A stretch of 36,339 bases of DNA from Chara braunii. Taxonomy: Eukaryota > Streptophyta > Charophyceae > Charales > Characeae. The translations under genes and the position numbers were made by a program. Location of the stretch: assembly GCA_003427395.1 (NCBI GenBank), contig BFEA01000270.1:883018-919356 (forward strand), written 5' to 3'. A model generated the notes under the pieces. It was not told the DNA's origin and made no database searches. It saw nothing but the letters and a program-made list of their open reading frames with translations. Positions 19,558 to 29,520 of the stretch are shown one piece after another. The stretch's first letter is position 1. Each line of letters opens with the position of its first letter.

Positions 19558-20035
19558 ACTACAGTATGTGCACTGGGGTTCCTGCCGTGTTTGTGGTCAG
19601 CTTCCGACAACACACACCTGCTTCCAGAGCTTTCAGGTAGGTTTCGAGCCTCACTCCACTACTCTCCACATGCACAAAAGACAAAATAGGTTCGCATCTT
19701 TCCATGTTATAGTGCGAGGTTCAGTCTCATTTTGCATGTTTGGAGAGTTGGGAGTGGGGCACTTTAAACCACCACTACATGCCAGCTATCGGCCGGGGGG
19801 CCTTTCGGGCGGTTGCCCACTGCCGATTCATTTTATCTACGGTGCTCAACCTCCTAAATTTCCGCAGATGCTCAAAGCAGGTTCTCCAGCTGCCTTGGGC
19901 CATGGACTGGTGGTTTAGCACAAGTGCAATTGAATGCCCAGTACGTAGACATGTACGGGGGACCCTTTCGGCGGTCCCCACGCATCTGTAGTTCCTTGCA
20001 AAAGGTGAAAAGCAAGGTTTCCTACCAACAACCAT
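19558..20035. other. Spacer, no gene recognised
   Basis: Short overlapping frames without motifs. Confidence 0.45.
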
Positions 20036-20133
20036 CTTCCCCCCGAACACAGCGCACCCTCATTATGAATGTATACGGGCGAGATTTCCGCTCCAATACA
20101 CTCAAAAGGACGGTGAGTTGTGTTCGGGGGAAG
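20036..20133. mobile_element. Foldback element, family 3, short copy
   Basis: The left arm CTTCCCCCCGAACACAGCGC pairs with the right arm GAGTTGTGTTCGGGGGAAG. The total is about 98 bp with no coding capacity. The termini resemble those of the element at 31187. Both carry CCATC or GATGG just outside the CTTCCCC end on one side. Confidence 0.6.
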
Positions 20134-20820
20134 AAGGCAACCCTGAAGAGAGGAAGTTGTAATCCTCCTCCCCTCCCCTCCCCCGGACCCCCGTCCCCCA
20201 GCCCAAACCCTTGGGGCACACCGGCATGTCCACTTCCCCATCCCTACCTACACCACCCACACCCCGAAAAAAGGGAAAAAAAAGATTATGCTTCCGTTGT
20301 CAACAAGGCAGACAAACTGTTAGGGTCGGACCCCACAGGCTGGCAGCCTGGAAAGGGATCTGGCAGGAGTTGGCGGCGTGAGGCCTCCACAAACGGAGAG
20401 TGAGTAGAACAGGGGACCCCACTGCCACCGCAGAAATGTGGCCCCTGCAGACCCCGCACTGTCCCAAACAGGAAAGTTGAGCCCGAAGTCCCCCGAAAAG
20501 GAAAGCCTGCTTGTTTTGTTTGTGTTCCTGGGTGCACGTGCGTAGGCATGTGGCACATTCGGTGTGCACCACAGTGTGACACTGTGGGTGACGCTGTGGC
20601 ACGAATGGGTGATGGTGCGCAACACCACGAGAAGAGTACTGTCGGGGGTGGTGGGGGGCTAGGAAACAGGATAGGGAGGTAGTAGCGGGCGGGAGGAGCG
20701 GAGACATTGGCGACAAGTGGGAAGACCGACTGTTGTTTGTTTCGTTGCCCGCATTCAGTGGGTCAGTCGGCGTAATGTGGCAGCCATGGCTGTCCTCGAG
20801 GGGGCTTCTACTCCGCCACT
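20134..20820. other. Spacer, no gene recognised
   Basis: A minus-strand frame at 20914-20300 is open for 204 codons but overlaps the transposase relic and shows no domain. No other feature is seen. Confidence 0.4.
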
Positions 20821-21327
20821 CCTCGAGGTGGAGGGTTTTACAGGCAGTCTGGCCATGGTCTGGGTATGGGGCTTTAGAGCGCCCTGCGGAGCAATAAGGA
20901 GGTCGCCGCCGCAATCATCAAGAAATATGGGAATGTGTTAGCTTTTCGGGAAGGTCGTCGCGTACAAGAAGTCATGGACGCCTTCGAACGTAAGGGTTTC
21001 CCTGGCTGTGTGGATGCAATCGATTGCACACATCTATGCATAGAGAAGCCGAAGGAGCATGCTGCTTGCTACTACCACCGGACAGGGCAGTTCTCTATCA
21101 TTGCGCAGATCGACCGCCGCATTCTTGATGTCTATGTTAGCTGTCCCGGATCCTGCCATGACATTCGAGCACTCAAACTGTCCACCCTCACTATCGACTG
21201 CGACAATGGCGTGGGTATCTTGCACGGAGAGCCAGCCACATGCTGGCATCTCCCTGCTGGGCTGTCGGCCGCAACAATACACACTTCCTACTTGACCTGG
21301 GATCTCCTGCTGGGCTGTCGGACCTAA
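20821..21327 (+). pseudogene. PIF/Harbinger (HARBI1-like) transposase fragment
   Basis: From 20878 the plus strand reads NKEVAAAIIKKYG, then AFREGRR, VMDAFERKGFPGCVDAIDC, YYHRTGQFSIIAQ, RRILDVYVSCPGSCHDIRAL and GILHGEP. This is the DDE domain of PIF/Harbinger transposases, which cut and paste DNA flanked by 3-bp TTA/TAA duplications. The first catalytic aspartate lies in AIDCTH and a second conserved one in SCHDIR. The frame probably continues upstream (FYRQSGHGLGMGL) but meets a TAG at 20875-20877. The spacing between SIIAQ and RRILDV looks about four residues short. After ILHGEP similarity fades: CTGCTGGGCTGTCGG is duplicated at about 21255 and 21306, and the frame stops at 21327. The GD-GY block and the C-terminal ER-FG block are not found. 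The family call is strong; the upstream limit is uncertain. It is broken and cannot make an active enzyme. Confidence 0.85.
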
Positions 21328-21914
21328 TCTAATCCGACAGTATTACGAGAGCACCTGCAGTCCTGGTGAAGTGGTCGACATGAAGAAAGCATGTTGCGCA
21401 TGCTGCCGCAGCAGCTGCTCCAAGGCCTGGGCAGTCAGTATAGCTGTATTTGGGGCATGTTGACAGTGACAAGAGGCATTCTATTAAGAGGCTAGAGCAG
21501 AGGCAGTGCTGAACAAACAAAAGGTGCATCGTCGCCCTAGTGCAGATAAAATTTCCAATGGCCTCCAACAGTCAAAACGTGTGGACGAGGTGAACTACTG
21601 GTCCCAAAAGAAAGCACTGCTGCTGGGACATAAGAACCTGGAACAGACATCAGACCAGATGAAACAAACGGCGAATCCTCCGAAAGGACACTATCCCAGA
21701 CGAGATTAAACGGGAACAGAAATCAGAAAATGGCGGGAAAGGCTCCGAGTACCAGAGAAACGCAGTAATCCATGGAATATGAAATAGAAATATGTTGAAA
21801 GAATCCACAGTCGATGTGGCTGAATGGCAAACCGCTACACACATGGAACTAGTGTTCACTGTTCTTGACCAGCAGAAGAGTCCAAATCCCTCTAGAATCA
21901 CAGTTGGATACAAT
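21328..21914. other. Spacer after the transposase relic, no gene recognised
   Basis: This may contain further decayed transposon sequence, but I cannot identify any conserved block. Confidence 0.4.
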
Positions 21915-22036
21915 CAGGGCATACTCACCCTAGCTCTTTCTAAGTGTATCCGAGTGCGCAATGAGGACTGCACCTGGATGTATCTGACTGCAATCGCGTC
22001 TAAGCACATAGTGAATGAAGTTCTGGTGTGAGTAAA
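21915..22036. mobile_element. Foldback element, family 2
   Basis: The left end CAGGGCATACTCACCCTAGC is mirrored by TTCTGGTGTGAGTA at the right, where the last bases of the terminal repeat are lost. The core CTGGATGTATCTGACTGCAA is the family 2 signature. At about 122 bp its length equals that of the copy at 5835. Confidence 0.65.
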
Positions 22037-22384
22037 GATCCGAGTGAGTAAAGCACCGAGTGAAGGAAGCAAACGGAACACACAAACACCTCTCAGGCTG
22101 CCTGAAATAATGCAGAGTAATGCAAAGAGTGGCCACCTGCAAATGAGGTGTGCATCCATCCACAGATTCCATACCCATGGTGGAAAGAAGGTCCGCGGTG
22201 TGCAGGGCCCAGGGCCCATAATCAGAGATGTGACCATGGCAAAAACCCCTGATCCTGGAAAGTTGGTACGAGGGACAAGTCCAGCTAGATTTGATGGCTG
22301 CACCGCTGAGAAGCACTCGCCTGCTGCTGCCCTGAGATACGCTCTCCCATCTCAGCATATCAACTACTCATGCTCCAATAATAT

Positions 22385-22515
22385 CCATGGCGCCCGTGCG
22401 GCTGAACAGTACACCCATGAACCGTTGATAAACAGACCTCAGTTTGAATCCAGACGGAATCAGATAACTCTGAATTTACCTGGGGCTGGTTAGTTCTATA
22501 ATGGTATCTCAAGGG
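22385..22515 (+). mobile_element. tRNA-derived SINE, copy C
   Basis: A degraded A box, CGGCTGAACAGT (22399-22410), is followed 31 bp later by the B box GTTTGAATCC (22442-22451). CAGACCTCAGTTTGAATCC is nearly identical to copy A across the B box. GGAATCAGAT, CTCTGAATTTACCTGGGG and GGTATCTCAAGGG follow in the same order as in copy A. This shared 3' body is the best evidence for a SINE family. Confidence 0.72.
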
Positions 22516-24161
22516 CTGTCACCCTCTTCTCCCTCCCTCTCTGCCTACGGTTTTTCCAGGCAATGCTGTTTGACGATATATATTGTCACACTGTGAATTG
22601 GAGCCAAAGGCGGTATCCGATTGAACTCCAGTCCACAACGAATTCACACGTTCCCAGTCACGCATGCAAATTGCAGAGTAGACTGGAAGGAGGCAAATCC
22701 ACACAAAACCAGAGAGAAGATATGCACAGCGGAAGCTCAAAACACACAGAGAATTGAAAACCCAATTTTAGAGCAGGAGCGCACCAACAACGGACGGGCA
22801 GAGTTTCCCCAGCCAACGAAAAGAGTGAAAAGACCCGAACCAAATTTCATGCCTGCTACTTCTACCCTCTGCCTAGACCTGCAAAGGCAACAGCCCAAGA
22901 CTCTTCTGTATCTAGATGGAAACAGGGGAAAGGGGGACCTAGACGTATGACAAGGCAAAAGGGAAAGGCCGACTGGCCTGTGACTACCAAACAGAGACTA
23001 CTTGTGACAGACGCAGGGGTCAAGTCCCATAGGGCTCAACACTCGCAAACAAAACACACAGGTTGCAGGTCACGGGATCAAGTCCTGCAAGGCTCAAAAC
23101 AAGAAAACAAACTACAACAAAGTCAAACACTCAAGTGTACGGCCCCACTGGGAAACTGCGATTTATTGCAAAAAGACAAAACAAGAAAAGGAAAAGAACT
23201 TTAAAGAAGTAAGGAGGAAAAGCCCCACCTGTTCGTCACCTCTTACATACACAAGGCTAGCCACATGGATGACAGGCTGAATGCTGGCTGCCCCCCATCC
23301 ACGTGTGGCAAAGAGGGAAAGAAAAGGAGGAGGAGACCAGGCCTGACAGAGGCAAGAGAAGGAGAAAAGAATCCAATCAGAGATCAAAGAAAAGACTTAA
23401 AAGGAAGAGGAAGGCTTATTAGTCAATTTTTTCTTTCTTCTTTCTTCACCTCCATATCTGTTCTTCAACTCCACATCTGTTGATAGTATCGAAAGCTTTA
23501 TCTATTCTACAATAATTAATGTTGCTCCTGGCCGACCTGCTTAATTCTATTGACCAGTCGGGAAGAGGAGCCCCCACCCCACTCCCCCCACTCCACCCCA
23601 CCCCACCCCACCCTACCCCGGCAAATAGGACAGGCATGCTGAGGAGGATGACGTGGATGTTCACAAGGGTACCCAAGGAGAGCTGCGCCAGCACAGCATT
23701 CAGCAGGACGGCTACCTAGCACGGACCATCCCATCAAAACAGTCCTGACTGACAAAGGACATGCCGTCCACGTGTCAAAAAAAAACCCAGCAGGACATTC
23801 ATCACAGTGCCGCATCATGCAGTCCTCATAGCGTCCTTGTGCACAAAAGGGACAACCACTATCTGGCTGATATGGATGTCTGAGCAATCAATCCATCAAT
23901 CAACCTGCAGCAGCAGGCACAACCTTTTTGTTGCAACTCTGTTATAGTACTTAGGCTGCCAGTTGACACCATTATTCGCCTGTCCGAGAAATACTATATA
24001 CTGCCGTCTTCACCGAGCGGCCAGTATTGCTCTCTCTCTTTGAACTGAAAGATAACCCAGAAACCACTGTATTGACAGTATGTTGTGTTCAGATGAAGAA
24101 AGAGGATGCACTTTCAAAGAAATGCCCCACGCCTGTACTGTAGATAAGTCTCTTCGGTAAT
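22516..24161. other. Long spacer with a cysteine-rich minus frame (23887-23516)
   Basis: The minus-strand frame 23887-23516 contains CPFC, seven residues, C, four residues, CDEC, and later CPIC, which looks superficially like zinc-binding knuckles. It starts at TTG and its end is a G-rich low-complexity run. I cannot match it to a family. The rest holds only short purine-rich frames and a C/A-rich block near 23572-23618. Confidence 0.35.
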
Positions 24162-24180
24162 CAAAAAAAAAAAAAAAAAA
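24162..24180. repeat. Poly-A tract
   Basis: A run of about 19 A. The following 24181-24500 has no recognisable gene. Confidence 0.85.
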
Positions 24181-24501
24181 ACTGTCAGAAAAAGTTGTCC
24201 GTTCACAATTTTGTTCGATGTGGATCAGTTCTCTTCTGCAGGGGAGGAGGAAAGGAGGGGTGAGATTTCACTACAGTGAAAAATTTCAGGGTCCACATCG
24301 GTTCCATAGCGAAAGTGTGGGGTGAACATTTCTCTCTGGTTGACAATGTGGCAATTCAAGAAAAACTCCGCGGCAGAAGAGAAAACCGTCTTCTCTCTTT
24401 CTCGGGTCTCGACTCTTCAATTGCGTAGAAATTCTACTTTCATATCTAACTAGTCAAAGCACACATGACCAATCTACTCAACATGAAGAAAACTTTGAAA
24501 T

Positions 24502-24547
24502 CCCTCTCTCTCTCTCTCTCTCTCTCTCTCATGCGCGCGCGCGCATG
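24502..24547. repeat. (CT)n followed by an 18-bp CATGCG...CGCATG palindrome
   Basis: A CT array of about 29 bp is joined at 24530 to a perfect palindrome of alternating purine and pyrimidine (24530-24547), a Z-DNA-prone sequence. Confidence 0.92.
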
Positions 24548-24790
24548 GCAGCTTCCCCACCATAAATGTCTATAATGACCTTGCGCCGCTCTTTGGCCAA
24601 CGATGGTAAGGTCACACTCGAGATCAACCGCCTTCCTTCCAGACCGACTTTTGTTTTATAAGGCCAGGGTGTTGTAGACTGTTTCTGAAACCACAACAAG
24701 TATCTATCTACAGTCAGCTATGGGACGCAGCCAATCCTACATTGGAGGATCCCCCTCAGACCCCGCCAACCCTTACTGCAGGTTCCCCAA

Positions 24791-24979
24791 CGACCTCCTC
24801 CTACACCAGAGTCAGTCTGCTAACACCCCTCCTTCTGAGATCCCTTAAGACAATCCCCTACCAACGACCTCCTCCTACACCNCCCTTAAGACAATCCCCT
24901 ACCAACGACCTCCTCCTACACCAGAGTCAGTCTGCTAACACCCCTCCTTCTGAGATCCCTTAAGACAATCCCCTACCTA
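24791..24979. repeat. Tandem repeat of about 74 bp with an assembly N
   Basis: Units begin CGACCTCCTCCTACACC at about 24791, 24865 and 24906. The first and third are full and nearly identical (GAGTCAGTCTGCTAACACCC, then CCCTTAAGACAATCCCCTAC). The middle one is cut short exactly at the undetermined base 24882, so the array is probably mis-sized in the assembly. Confidence 0.9.
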
Positions 24980-25429
24980 CTGTAGTAGGTTCGGCACCGA
25001 TAACTTCCAGCAGAGTGCGTTCCACCTTGCTGAAAGGCTGCAATCTTTCTTTATTGGCACCGCAACTTCAGCAAGGGGTGAATATTCTTGGCACCAAAAC
25101 TCAGCAGCAGGGAAGACACCATGGCAGAGCACAAAATTTCAGCAAGAGGGAAATCTTGGCACCAGAAAAGTCAAACTCCTTATCTGAAAGATGTGACAAC
25201 AGGGAAGAAGCCTTGTCGCACACAAAGGCATATAGGTGTGAAATACTTCATATGCTGAGTGTCTTGCAACTCCCACCCTTCTCCTTGAAAACAAACACGT
25301 AGGTGGAGCGACACCCTCCATCCTACAATCTGCAACCTCATTCCTCATCAGCAGACAGGAGGCCCCAGCCACCAGAAGCAGACAGGAACACCAGGAGTCG
25401 ATTTCCTGGAACAGGTTTAGGGCCAGATC
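24980..25429. other. Spacer, no gene recognised
   Basis: Words such as CTTGGCACCA and TTCAGCAAG recur two or three times between 25050 and 25170, suggesting an old diverged repeat. No coding signal is visible. Confidence 0.4.
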
Positions 25430-25591
25430 CCACTGGCAAAGAGTATTGGAATAAGCCTCTGAATCTGGACGTGTTTGTGGAGAGCTGCAAACAATTGTGA
25501 TGCAACTGCTTCTCTGCATCTCCGTTCGCAACACGTCCAGATTCAGCCACTCACTTATTCCAATCGTCTTTATCAGTGGGATCTGCCCCCC
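25430..25591. mobile_element. Foldback element, family 1, copy d, flanked by TTA
   Basis: The left end GGGCCAGATCCCACTGGCAA is mirrored by ATCAGTGGGATCTGCCCCCC. The arms continue inward with GAATCTGGACGTGTTTG on the left and CAACACGTCCAGATTC on the right. TTA lies immediately outside both ends (25427-25429 and 25592-25594), which fits the 3-bp target-site duplication of PIF/Harbinger elements. At about 162 bp with no open frame, it is a classic non-autonomous MITE. Confidence 0.85.
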
Positions 25592-26141
25592 TTAGTACCA
25601 ATAACAATAAGAAGACGTGCGTCCGCAAGGAGAGTCGAGCTATGAGCGGCATGGGCATGTGCAGTTACAAGTGTGGTGTGAAAACCAATATTCTGCCCCG
25701 GGCACGACAAGAAAAGAGTAGAGAGCTCGCAGGAGAAAGGGGGACAGAATATTGGTCTGGCCCATCCACGAAGTGCGGCAGGAAGTACACAATAAGAGCA
25801 CAGCACAGCTGGAAATACGACAGACGACCCCCCCTGGAAATACGACAGTCGACCCCCCCGCAGGTTATCAAGACTGCATAGAGAGAACGGGAGAGTGAGA
25901 GAGCAGAGTGGGAGAGAGAGGGGGAGAGATGAATGAGGAGGAGATGATGGAGAGAGAGTATACTCCTTGTTGAAAAATAAATCTGACAAAGAAGTTTGCA
26001 GAAGCGCAAAGATGGATTTCATACGGAGCAGGACCCCCCAATAGAACGCCTTGTCATCATATAGCTGTATTCGGCCCCCAACTTTTACCGTCTTCTAGTC
26101 ACAATTCGCCGGGCCTTCTCCTCAGGGTAAGACGGTTATCC
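25592..26141. other. Spacer, no gene recognised
   Basis: CTGGAAATACGACAG occurs twice at about 25809-25850 and once more near 26300. AGAACGCC and TATAGCTGTATTCGGCCCCC near 26044-26078 resemble the inverted form of a dispersed motif. No gene is seen. Confidence 0.45.
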
Positions 26142-26169
26142 CTGAGAGAGAGAGAGAGAGAGAGAGAGA
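26142..26169. repeat. (GA)n microsatellite
   Basis: About 28 bp of pure GA. Bases 26170-26837 after it include a (CCTTTT)n run near 26446-26466 and a C run near 26531-26544, but no recognisable gene. Confidence 0.9.
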
Positions 26170-26836
26170 ACAACACACACATCGCCGCTGACAAAGTGCG
26201 AATAGCAGAAAATCTCTCTACACCTCTCCCCTTCCGCCCCCTCTCCAAGTGCTGTAGGACAGTCCATCGTGACGATCCACCACCAATCTTTTCGTCCACC
26301 CCTGGAAATACGACAGTCTATTCGTGTCTGTCAAATTTCTATACACGTGATTGTGATCGGTGCGTGTACACTTCGTAAACAGTCCACGCGACATTTGATT
26401 GTCAGATCGAAATGGTTGTATATATATCCCATATAAACACAGCACCCTTTTCCTTTTCCTTTTCCTTCTCCTTGCGGTACAATGAACAGGTGCAATTCAC
26501 ACCAGTAGGATAATCAAAAGAGGAGAGTACCACCCCCCCCCCCCCATATGGAGGCTGGATATCCCAGCCGCAGAAAGATCCACAGCCCATCTGGATAAAA
26601 CCAGGTGACCTACTACGCAGGTGATTATCAAACGTCTATCATCCACCCTCGTCCAATCACCTCGACGAAAAAAAGGCCGTCACATCTCAAACAATGGAAC
26701 ACAAGCCCCAACGGCAGAAAGTTACGACGCTCTGAATGGCAGACATCTTCCCGTGAAGACATGGATGGAGGGACACACGGCATTCATAAAAAGGTAGACA
26801 AATGTGCAGCAAACAAGCGCATAAAACGAGTAGCAT

Positions 26837-26837
<1 letters not shown>

Positions 26838-26874
<37 letters not shown>

Positions 26875-27050
26875 CATGAGAGAGAAAACGCGTAGCATGT
26901 GTACTAGAGTGCGAGAGAGAGAGAGAGAGAGAGAAGCATGAGAGAGAGAGAGAGCATGAGAGAGAGAAGGATGAGAGAGACAGAAGCATGAGAGAGCGAG
27001 AGACAGAAGCATGAGAGAGAGAGAGACAGAAGCATGAGAGAGAGAGAGAG
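26838..27050. repeat. (GA)n array evolving into an AGAAGCATGAG minisatellite
   Basis: Pure GA stretches alternate with GAAGCATGAGAGA blocks that recur at least six times with variable spacing. A minisatellite appears to have arisen from the microsatellite. Minus-strand frames are Leu-Ser repeats. Confidence 0.92.
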
Positions 27051-27712
27051 CTCCGCCACGTCTGCCAATGGTCCAGTGGGAAGGCAAAAAAACAAACCGA
27101 GTTGTTTGATCGGAGGCTGGAGTTACCTTTTGTGAACATTTACTAGATGCTAGTATCCAGATTCCGACCGACCGATGTTTCGCAGAAAACCACTCTCACT
27201 TGACGGTCACCATCATCATACTGTCGTGGCACCTAGAGGTGCAAAAGCATCAGGGGTTACAAAAGGACGTCCCAAAGAGTCCGCGTCACACACATCCCAG
27301 CAGCGACTTGTACGGCACTTGTATGGCACGAAGAGGACAAAAGCGACGACACGATTGGAGGCAACTGGGATAGATGTATATAAGCACAAGTTCCTGCGCC
27401 GCGAAGGAAACAAGGCCAAGCGAGTTCTCGGGCGACGTGGGAGAGTCTCCGAACCCGGGGGCACGCACGGCGGGAAAGGGAAAACGCTAGGAACAAGAGG
27501 AGGCGAGAAGGGGAAAATACCATCAGAAACTGCTTTCAGATTGTAGAGAGAGGCGAAACCGCAGAAGAAGAAAGAGCGAAGAAGATGAATTGATGATGGC
27601 GGCGTGGTGAATAGACCGTTTGTGAGGCGAGAATTTAAAGCGGGTAAGGCGAGAGAATTGAAAAACAAAGAAAGCAAGGGGTGCGAAAGATGCAGAGAAG
27701 TTATGAAGGAGA
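27051..27712. other. Spacer, no gene recognised
   Basis: A plus-strand frame at 27175-27546 is open for 123 codons and basic, but has no known motif. Confidence 0.4.
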
Positions 27713-27976
27713 GAGAGAGAGAGAGAGAGAGAAGCGGTCATGGGGAACGGGGCAGAGAGAGACATACAGAGCTGAGCTACCCTCGATAAGAGGGAAAGGC
27801 ACAAGAGCGAAGAAGAAGACAGGATGGCGCGTCACAAGAGCAAAGAAGAAGAGAGGATGCACGAGCGAAGAAGAAGAGACGATGGCGCGTCACAAGAGCG
27901 AAGAAGAAGAGAGGATGGCACGTCACACGAGCCAAGAAGAAGACATGATGGCGCGGGAGATATAGAAGAGGGGGGG

Positions 27977-28011
<35 letters not shown>
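27713..28011. repeat. (GA)n arrays flanking a minisatellite with about 33-bp unit
   Basis: GA arrays lie at 27713-27732 and 27977-28011. Between them, units starting AC(A)AGAGCGAAGAAGAAGA and ending GATGGCGCGTC begin at 27801, 27834, 27861, 27892 and 27925. One unit is 27 bp and another 31 bp, so the reading frame is not conserved across the array. Confidence 0.9.
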
Positions 28012-28013
<2 letters not shown>

Positions 28014-28994
28014 CCGAAATAGAAATTTAAATCTCCTACACTTCATCAGTAACACAAATGATAGCGGTAGGTAGGATAGACAATAACGTAGAGAGAGAAG
28101 GTGCATAGGTAGGAGACGATGACGCAGGTGGCGAAAGGAGAGAAAATGATGATGACGAAAAACGGCCGGCTTCCGTGATGCACTCGACGACAGCAGCAGA
28201 CTCTTCTGTTGGAGCGAGGACGATCCGAACCGCACGGCTATAAAATGAAGGGAGGAGAGCGCGCATATGATCAAAGATAATCACCAGAGGGAAATGGATA
28301 GTAGGTCAAGTACACTTTGGGGGAGGGGGGGTTGGACTTGTCATTTCAACTCGTTGATGGCGATGACTGGAGACAGACATAATGACAGTCCAGATATGTG
28401 GAGGGAAACGACAGGCAAGAGAGAAAGAAAGACGAAGACCAATCAAGCAACGATAGGGAAGGATACTTCAGGCCATATACTAGTATTTGGGGGGAGGTAA
28501 AGGTGAGCATGCATGACAAAAGGGGCCGATAGTAGCAAGAAGTATACGGTCATGCATGTAGGAGGAATGTATGAAAACATCCCGACGTGCGTACACGTAC
28601 GTCGTCTGGTAGGAATCGTCATCAGGCAGCTTCTGCATCGCTACACAAAAGATACTCCGACTCTTCATAATATCACCTCAGTCACTCTCTCCTCCTCTCT
28701 CCTCCCTCCAAGTCATCGTGTGCATGGAACAACTAACTACTCGTATTGCCACAAGTCGATTACCACTGTTCACTCACTACCTATGTTCTGCTTCCTCCTT
28801 AGAAAGGCGCACACATACGTCCGTTCTTTTTTTCCTTTGCGCAGGGAGGTAAGGAGCCACTCCTACAGCACTGCACGTCCTTGAGTATTGTACAAGTATA
28901 ATACTCAAGGCCCTAGACTGAATAGCAGGAGCAACTTTTAACTTAGTATTATGAGCCCATACAATTTTGAGTCAATAACCCTCTTGCCAATAAC
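28012..28994. other. Spacer, no gene recognised
   Basis: Short frames only. A small palindromic word, GAGTATTGTACAAGTATAAT followed by ACTC, lies near 28883-28906. Confidence 0.45.
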
Positions 28995-29185
28995 CACGCC
29001 CACCGAATAGAAACATCCATAAGACGAAAAGCCCATGCAAAGCGTGCTCCCAAAAAGTTTCATCCATATGCAGATAGTGGGGATCCGTAACCACGCCCAC
29101 TGAATAGAAACATGAGACCAAAAGCCCATACAAAGTGTGTTCGCAAAAAGATTCATCCATATGCAGATCATGGCGATCCGTAAGC
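28995..29185. repeat. Tandem duplication, unit about 97 bp
   Basis: A segment starting CACGCCCAC(C/T)GAATAG and containing TTCATCCATATGCAGAT is present at 28995 and 29092. The minus-strand frame shows a repeated peptide only as a result of this duplication. Confidence 0.9.
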
Positions 29186-29335
29186 CATGCTTATCGTCTT
29201 TGTATCGTTCCGATTTAAACGGATGCGACATGCCCGTGAAGGAGTATATTCGCTTTCTTACGGTCGTTGAACACAACTTCGCCGCCGCAACAAAGCCGCC
29301 ACGACCATGACGGAAGTTGCGGTTTTGTAAACGGC

Positions 29336-29520
29336 ACAACCGTTCGTCTCCAATCATCATCAGTCCTCCCTCCCTTGCGACACAACCGTTCGTCTCCAAT
29401 TATCATCAGTCCTCCCTTGCGACATAACCGTTCGTCTCCAATCATCATCAGTCCTCCCTCCCTTGCGACACAACCGTTCGTCTCCAATCATCATCAGCAT
29501 CATCAGTCCTCCCTTTGCCA
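29336..29520. repeat. Minisatellite, four units of 42-46 bp
   Basis: Units begin ACAACCGTTCGTCTCCAAT at 29336, 29382, 29424 and 29470. The second lacks 4 bp (one CTCC block), and the last gains an extra CATCATCAG. Confidence 0.93.

Noticed and set aside
27801-27957. Coding repeat for a charged Lys/Glu-rich protein
   Set aside because: Unit lengths of 33, 27, 31 and 33 bp break any single reading frame, and the region is flanked by GA microsatellites.
29336-29520. CRISPR-like array
   Set aside because: The 42-46 bp units are contiguous, with no unique spacers between them, so it is a minisatellite.
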